From Elusimicrobia bacterium GWD2_63_28 (GTDB lineage: Bacteria > Elusimicrobiota > Elusimicrobia > Elusimicrobiales > UBA9959): a stretch of DNA of 64,000 nucleotides. The notes beneath the pieces are model-generated. The model ran no database searches. It saw only the letters and a program-made list of their open reading frames with translations, and was not told where the DNA came from. The position numbers were made by a program, and so were the translations under genes. Positions 60,667-64,000 of this stretch are shown here, in pieces. The first letter of the stretch is position 1. The number at the start of each line of letters is the position of its first letter. The stretch covers positions 1 through 64,000 of the forward strand of contig MGUI01000010.1 in assembly GCA_001799895.1 (NCBI GenBank), given 5' to 3'.

Positions 60667-60900
60667 GAGGTCGCGGAGGACCCCGCTGCTCGCTCCCAAG
60701 CGGGCGCGGCCGAAGAGGGCCTGCGGTCCTCCGCCGGCGAAGAACTCGGCTCGCACACAGTGCTCGCCTCAAACATTCTTCGCCGCCGCCTTAATGATAG
60801 GCGGTCCGCTGCGGACCTTGGCCCTGCGCCCTAAAGTCGCTCACAGCGGGGCCCTCCGCTCCGCAGAGTGGAAAAGAGGGGGTGGACAGGGGCGGTTTCG
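60667..60900. repeat. Intergenic cluster of GC-rich dyads after the giant gene
   Basis: A 10-bp inverted repeat (60673-60682 with 60725-60734, GCGGAGGACC) encloses a 6-bp stem (60682-60687 with 60699-60704). A second 10-bp pair (60735-60744 with 60776-60785, CGGCGAAGAA) abuts it. A short GGTCCGC/GCGGACC dyad follows. No T run is present, so terminator function is uncertain. No gene is supported here. Confidence 0.6.
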
Positions 60901-60916
60901 TGGTGTATACTATAGG

Positions 60917-60968
60917 TATTGACAAGTCAATACCCGCCCCTTGACAAAGCCATATTATCTGCTATAAT
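60917..60968 (+). promoter_or_regulatory. TTGAC dyad plus sigma-70 promoter, copy 2
   Basis: A dyad TATTGAC-AA-GTCAATA (60917-60932) lies 8 bp before TTGACA (60941-60946), with a 16-bp spacer and TATAAT (60963-60968). All three distances equal those at 7815-7866, although the surrounding bases differ. The dyad arms covary (CC..GG in copy 1, TA..TA in copy 2) while the TTGAC core is fixed. Confidence 0.8.
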
Positions 60969-61013
60969 ATTAATGCCGTAAATCTGTAACGAGTTTGTAA
61001 TGCAGTACTGTTA

Positions 61014-61090
61014 CGATAATAGCAAAGCCGGTGAAAGCCGGCGGCGCAAAGCTAAGACCCGCTAAGTGAGCGGGGGTCAGGCTGCCGAAA
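61014..61090 (+). promoter_or_regulatory. GEMM-I (c-di-GMP-I class) riboswitch aptamer, copy 2
   Basis: It has the same elements as copy 1: GCAAA, P2 closed by a GAAA tetraloop (GCCGGT-GAAA-GCCGGC), GGCGCAAAGC, P3 with CCCGCT/AGCGGG and the closing GGCTGCCGA. It begins about 40 nt after the predicted transcription start. Position-20-equivalent is again A (61021). It precedes the PorV-like gene directly. The nearest terminator-like stem lies 80 nt downstream, inside the signal-peptide region. Confidence 0.88.
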
Positions 61091-61149
61091 ACGATGAAAA
61101 GCATTCTTTGTAATGCCTTTGCCCCCTTGGCTATATGGGCTGCTAATGT

Positions 61150-61189
61150 GAAGCGTATAATGCGCTTCAGCCCCGCCGTGGGGTTTTTT
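61150..61189 (+). promoter_or_regulatory. Start-codon hairpin and terminator-like stem downstream of riboswitch copy 2
   Basis: GAAGCG (61150-61155) pairs with CGCTTC (61163-61168), placing the ATG at 61160 in the loop. Immediately after, CCCC-GCCGT-GGGG (61171-61183) is followed by six T residues. The pair could gate translation initiation, transcription, or both. Confidence 0.45.
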
Positions 61190-62713
61190 ATTGCCTTTTC
61201 GGCGGTTTCGGCCCTGGCCCAGAGCGGCGGCCAGCCCGGCGCTTTCATGAGCTATGGCGCCGGCGCCCGCGGCCTGGGCATGGGCGGCGCCTTCTTCGCG
61301 GTGGCCGATGACGCCTCCGCCTCCTACTGGAACCCCGCCGCCCTGACCATGCTGGAGCGCAAAGAGTTCTCCGCGATGCAGGCCACCCTGTTCGCCGACA
61401 CCACCCTCAACTTCTTCACCTACGCGCACCCCACCACCACCAAGGGCACCTGGGCCGTCAGCATGACCCAACTGAAGTCGGTGGGCTTCGAGAAGATCTC
61501 CATCTCCGTCAACCCCGACACCCAGGACATAGTAGACATCAAGACCCTCGGCACCTTCGACAGCACCGAGCGCGCCCTGGCCTTCTCCTGGGGCCGCGAC
61601 GTTTCCGACAAGCTGTCCTTCGGCATCATGGCCAAGAACATCAGCCGCACCCTGGACACTTCGGCCGACTCTTTCAACGCCATCGACATAGCGATGCTGC
61701 AGAAGTTCTCCAAGACCTACCGCGCCGCCATAGGCGTGCAGAACGTCTTCTCCATGGCCTCGGGCGACACCGAGGACAAGCTGCCCCTGACCCTGAAGTT
61801 CGGCCAGGCCCTCTCCCTGTTCAAGGGCAGCCTGGTGTTCGGCTTCGACATCTCCAAGCCCCAGGCCTCCGACATGAACTGGCGCTTCGGCGGCGAGTAC
61901 TGGCTGATGTACTGGGCGGCCCTGCGCTTCGGCGTGATGGGCGCCCCCGGCATCCAGGAAGCCGATTTCGGCCTTGGCATCAAGTACAAGAGCCTGGGCT
62001 TCGACATCGCCCAGGGCGTGCACGAGCTGGGCTCCACCACCCGCTTCTCCGTTACGATGCGCATGGGCCAGAGCAACAAGGGCAAGCACGACCGCGAGGT
62101 CCGCGAGATCATCCGCCAGGCGCTGCAGTACTTCAAGTCCGGCTACTTCGGCCGCGCGATGGAGAAGCTGCGCTCCGCCATGGACGCCGACCCCGGCAAC
62201 GCCGAGATCCGCCGCATGGTGACCCGCCTGGCCGGCGCTATAGAGTACGTGCCGGACGCCACCGGCGGCGACGAGGTGCCTACCCTGACCCGCCGCGGCA
62301 TCATCTCCTACGTGGACGGCAAGGACGTGCGCGCCTCGGTCAACGTGCTGCGCCACGCTTTCAACAAGGACCCGAAGAACGACCGCCTGCTGTCGCTGCT
62401 GAACATGGTGGAGCGCGAGGCCGGCGTGAGCGAGTTGACCCGCAAGCCCGAGGGCCCCGAGATCTTCACCTATATCGACCAGCGCACCTACGACGCCCGC
62501 CAGGCCATCTATGACGGCAAGTACGACCTGGCCATGAAGCGCGCGCAGGACATCCTGGACCTGGAGCCCAACAATGAGACCGCCCTGGAGATCATGGGCA
62601 GCTCCTTCTACCTGATGGACCAGAAGGAGAAGGCCAAGGTCATCTGGGAAAAGGTGCTGGAGATCAACCCCAACAACACCATGGTCAAGAACTTCCTGCG
62701 CCAGGTCCGCTAA
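61160..62713 (+). CDS. PorV/PorQ-like outer-membrane barrel protein with C-terminal TPR region
   Basis: A 517-aa product from ATG 61160, or 539 aa from ATG 61094. From 61160 it has a short, normal signal peptide (MRFSPAVGFFIAFSAVSALA). The mature start shows the family signature YGAGARGLGMGGAFFAVADD followed by ASASYWNPAAL, typical of the FadL-related PorV/UPF0164 barrels. The barrel part covers about 25-320. The last 190 residues are TPR-like (SGYFGRAMEKLRSAMDADPG, GKYDLAMKRAQDILDLEPNN, KAKVIWEKVLEINPNN). PorV proteins carry sorting-domain cargo at the outer membrane in type IX secretion, and the preceding giant protein ends in such a domain. The longer start lies right at the aptamer edge and gives an odd leader, so I prefer 61160. 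Expression is probably riboswitch-controlled. Confidence 0.86.
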   Translation: MRFSPAVGFFIAFSAVSALAQSGGQPGAFMSYGAGARGLGMGGAFFAVADDASASYWNPAALTMLERKEFSAMQATLFADTTLNFFTYAHPTTTKGTWAVSMTQLKSVGFEKISISVNPDTQDIVDIKTLGTFDSTERALAFSWGRDVSDKLSFGIMAKNISRTLDTSADSFNAIDIAMLQKFSKTYRAAIGVQNVFSMASGDTEDKLPLTLKFGQALSLFKGSLVFGFDISKPQASDMNWRFGGEYWLMYWAALRFGVMGAPGIQEADFGLGIKYKSLGFDIAQGVHELGSTTRFSVTMRMGQSNKGKHDREVREIIRQALQYFKSGYFGRAMEKLRSAMDADPGNAEIRRMVTRLAGAIEYVPDATGGDEVPTLTRRGIISYVDGKDVRASVNVLRHAFNKDPKNDRLLSLLNMVEREAGVSELTRKPEGPEIFTYIDQRTYDARQAIYDGKYDLAMKRAQDILDLEPNNETALEIMGSSFYLMDQKEKAKVIWEKVLEINPNNTMVKNFLRQVR

Positions 62714-62748
62714 CCCGGGGGGGGCGGGAAGCGAAGTCGGGGGCCTGT

Positions 62749-62921
62749 CAGGGGTATTGCCCCCCGAACCCTGGAAGATGGAAACCGTTGCGCGGTTTCC
62801 CCCCTAGCACTTTAGTCTGTTTCTTCAGCTCTTTGGATTTTCCTGCGTTGCATGCTTTGACTCACGCACTAAAGTGCTGGGGCCCCCCCTTCCCCAAAGG
62901 GTTCGGGGGACAACACCCCTG
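62749..62921. repeat. Nested inverted-repeat element between the PorV-like and FliF-like genes
   Basis: The outer stem pairs 62749-62772 with 62898-62921; its core CCCCCGAACCCT/AGGGTTCGGGGG is perfect over 12 bp, and the extension has three mismatches. Inside are a perfect 8-bp hairpin (62780-62787 with 62793-62800, GGAAACCG) and a long stem (62802-62816 with 62868-62882, including the 11-bp AGCACTTTAGT). No protein coding is supported. It could be a folded RNA, a strong transcription end or a miniature mobile element. Confidence 0.7.
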
Positions 62922-63050
62922 CCACCCCTCCAGATTTTCTTCGCCTGCTCGCGTGACAAGCCTGCGCTAGGCCGCCAAAAGCGGGGAATCTTAAATAGTG
63001 AATGTTTTTGAAACTTTTCTGTAATAGGATAAAGATAAAATAATTACTGT
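62922..63050. other. AT-rich upstream region of the FliF-like gene
   Basis: The last 60 bp are AT-rich. TTGAAA at 63008-63013 is a candidate -35, with TAAAGA (63030-63035) at 16 bp as a weak -10. No Shine-Dalgarno sequence is visible before the ATG. Nothing else is recognised. Confidence 0.35.
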
Positions 63051-64000
63051 ATGAAGAAGTTATTGGCAGCCCTCCTGCTTATCGCGGGCTTCGGGTCGCC
63101 GCGGATCTATTCCGCGGACGACGTCGACAGCCGCCTTATGGAAGCCTCCCTGATGGAGCGCCAGGACTCGCTGCGCCGCGAGACCGAGACCAAGGTGAAG
63201 AAAGAGATCCTCGACCCCATCCTCGGGGCCGACCGGTCCTTCGTATTCGCGGACGTGGAGCTGGAGGTCATCTCCAAGAAGGCCGAGCAGACCAAAGAAG
63301 GCATGGGCGTGATGCAGAAGTACAAGGAGAAGGGGGGGAGCGACGATAACGTCGAAACCGATTTCATCCTGCCCGGCATTCCCAAGCAGCGCTCCGTGCT
63401 GGGCAAGGACAACAAGCCCCCGGAGGCCGCGCAGGGCCAGCAGGCCCAGCAGGCCAAGGGCGTGCAGGAAGTGCGCTACGGCGTGGAGACCGAGATCACC
63501 CGCTTCCAGCTGACCGTCATACACGACGAAGGCCTGCCCGCGGCCGCGGTGAAGCTGGCCCGCGAGCGGGTGGACGATTACCTGCTGCCCTACAAGATAC
63601 GCAAGAAAGACGCGCCCACGGTGATGTTCAAACCGACCAAGTTCAAGGCGTCCAACCCCGTGGACGACCTTAAAAAGCCGTCCGTCTACCTGCCTTTGCT
63701 TTACGCCCTGCTATTCCTTATACTGTTATTGTTCCTGTTCGGCCCGCTCTGGGGCTTCTTCCGGAAATACATCAAGGCCCTGATGGCCAAACCCGGCGCC
63801 GAAGTCAACATCGAGGACAAGCGGGAAGAGGGCGGCGGCGGCGCGGGCGAGGACGAGGGCAAGGAGGAGACCGAGGGCCACCAGAGCATAGACATGAATT
63901 TCCTCCAGAAAGAGGACGAAAAGAAGGAAGACGAGGACGAGAGTATGAAGAAATTTGAACCGTTCACCTACCTGAACGAGGAAAACCTCAAGCGGCTCAT
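63051..64000 (+). CDS. FliF-like (M-ring C-terminal) membrane protein lacking N-terminal ring domains; 3' end cut by window
   Basis: The frame is open to the window end (316 codons seen). A signal peptide (MKKLLAALLLIAGFGSPRIY) is followed by RRETETKVKKEILDPILG and DRSFVFADVELEV, which match the FliF/YscJ C-terminal domain pattern in which a helix leads into 'leP.lG...v.v.v.v.ld'. A Gln/Ala-rich linker and a second small domain follow, then a transmembrane helix (about 213-236), an acidic cytoplasmic stretch and FEPFTYLNEENLKRL, which resembles the entry to a FliG middle domain. Full FliF has an N-terminal membrane helix and two ring-building motifs before this region, and they are absent here. 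It may therefore be a reduced ring or a FliF-FliG-like fusion of a non-flagellar machine. The part beyond the window is needed. Confidence 0.68.
   Translation, partial: MKKLLAALLLIAGFGSPRIYSADDVDSRLMEASLMERQDSLRRETETKVKKEILDPILGADRSFVFADVELEVISKKAEQTKEGMGVMQKYKEKGGSDDNVETDFILPGIPKQRSVLGKDNKPPEAAQGQQAQQAKGVQEVRYGVETEITRFQLTVIHDEGLPAAAVKLARERVDDYLLPYKIRKKDAPTVMFKPTKFKASNPVDDLKKPSVYLPLLYALLFLILLLFLFGPLWGFFRKYIKALMAKPGAEVNIEDKREEGGGGAGEDEGKEETEGHQSIDMNFLQKEDEKKEDEDESMKKFEPFTYLNEENLKRL

Overview
The window is GC-rich, with very few TTA, CTA or TCA codons, and essentially every supported gene is on the + strand. Signal peptides, a lipobox, an outer-membrane barrel of the PorV type and a FliF-like ring protein indicate a diderm (Gram-negative) bacterium. 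The mixture of c-di-GMP-type riboswitches, a PorV/C-terminal sorting-domain pair, Tad-like pseudopilins and a fused MFS/spermidine-synthase-like protein fits Elusimicrobiota or a related lineage, but nothing in the window fixes the taxon.

Layout. 1-1182: tail of a histidine kinase and its NarL-type response regulator, closed by a terminator. 1236-1329: a palindromic element whose arms are also mirror repeats. 1378-5142: a promoter followed by a Flp-like pilin, a TadG-like and a TadE-like pseudopilin and an FtsH-type protease. 5139-6556: a second promoter of the same design and an anchored, low-complexity protein with a Cys-rich tail. 6650-7786: an S41-fold lipoprotein that appears to lack its catalytic Ser and Lys. 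7815-8465: a regulatory region holding a dyad-plus-promoter, a GCGGT-rich insert, a GEMM-I riboswitch, a strong terminator and a second promoter. 8466-12258: a HEAT-repeat exported protein and an MFS/SpeE-like/TPR membrane protein.

12289-60666 is one uninterrupted gene of 16,125 codons, 76% of the window. It encodes an exported giant with a propeller-like N-terminal region, IPT-like segments, about 80 Trp-rich Ig-like modules, about 17 filamin/invasin-like modules, eight modules with DxDxDG-type calcium loops, a FnIII module and a C-terminal domain of the FlgD-Ig/type IX sorting type. The Ig array has two different higher-order repeat organisations, so it grew by duplication of multi-module blocks.

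60667-61093 repeats the same regulatory design (dyad, promoter, GEMM-I aptamer) in front of a PorV-like barrel protein with a TPR tail. After a structured intergenic element, the window ends inside a FliF-like gene that lacks the N-terminal ring domains.

Working model (inference): the giant is a surface adhesin or fibre exported by a type IX-like route using the adjacent PorV-like protein. The HEAT/MFS-SpeE/giant transcript and the PorV gene would be co-regulated by a cyclic dinucleotide through paired riboswitches and by a factor that reads the shared TTGAC dyad.
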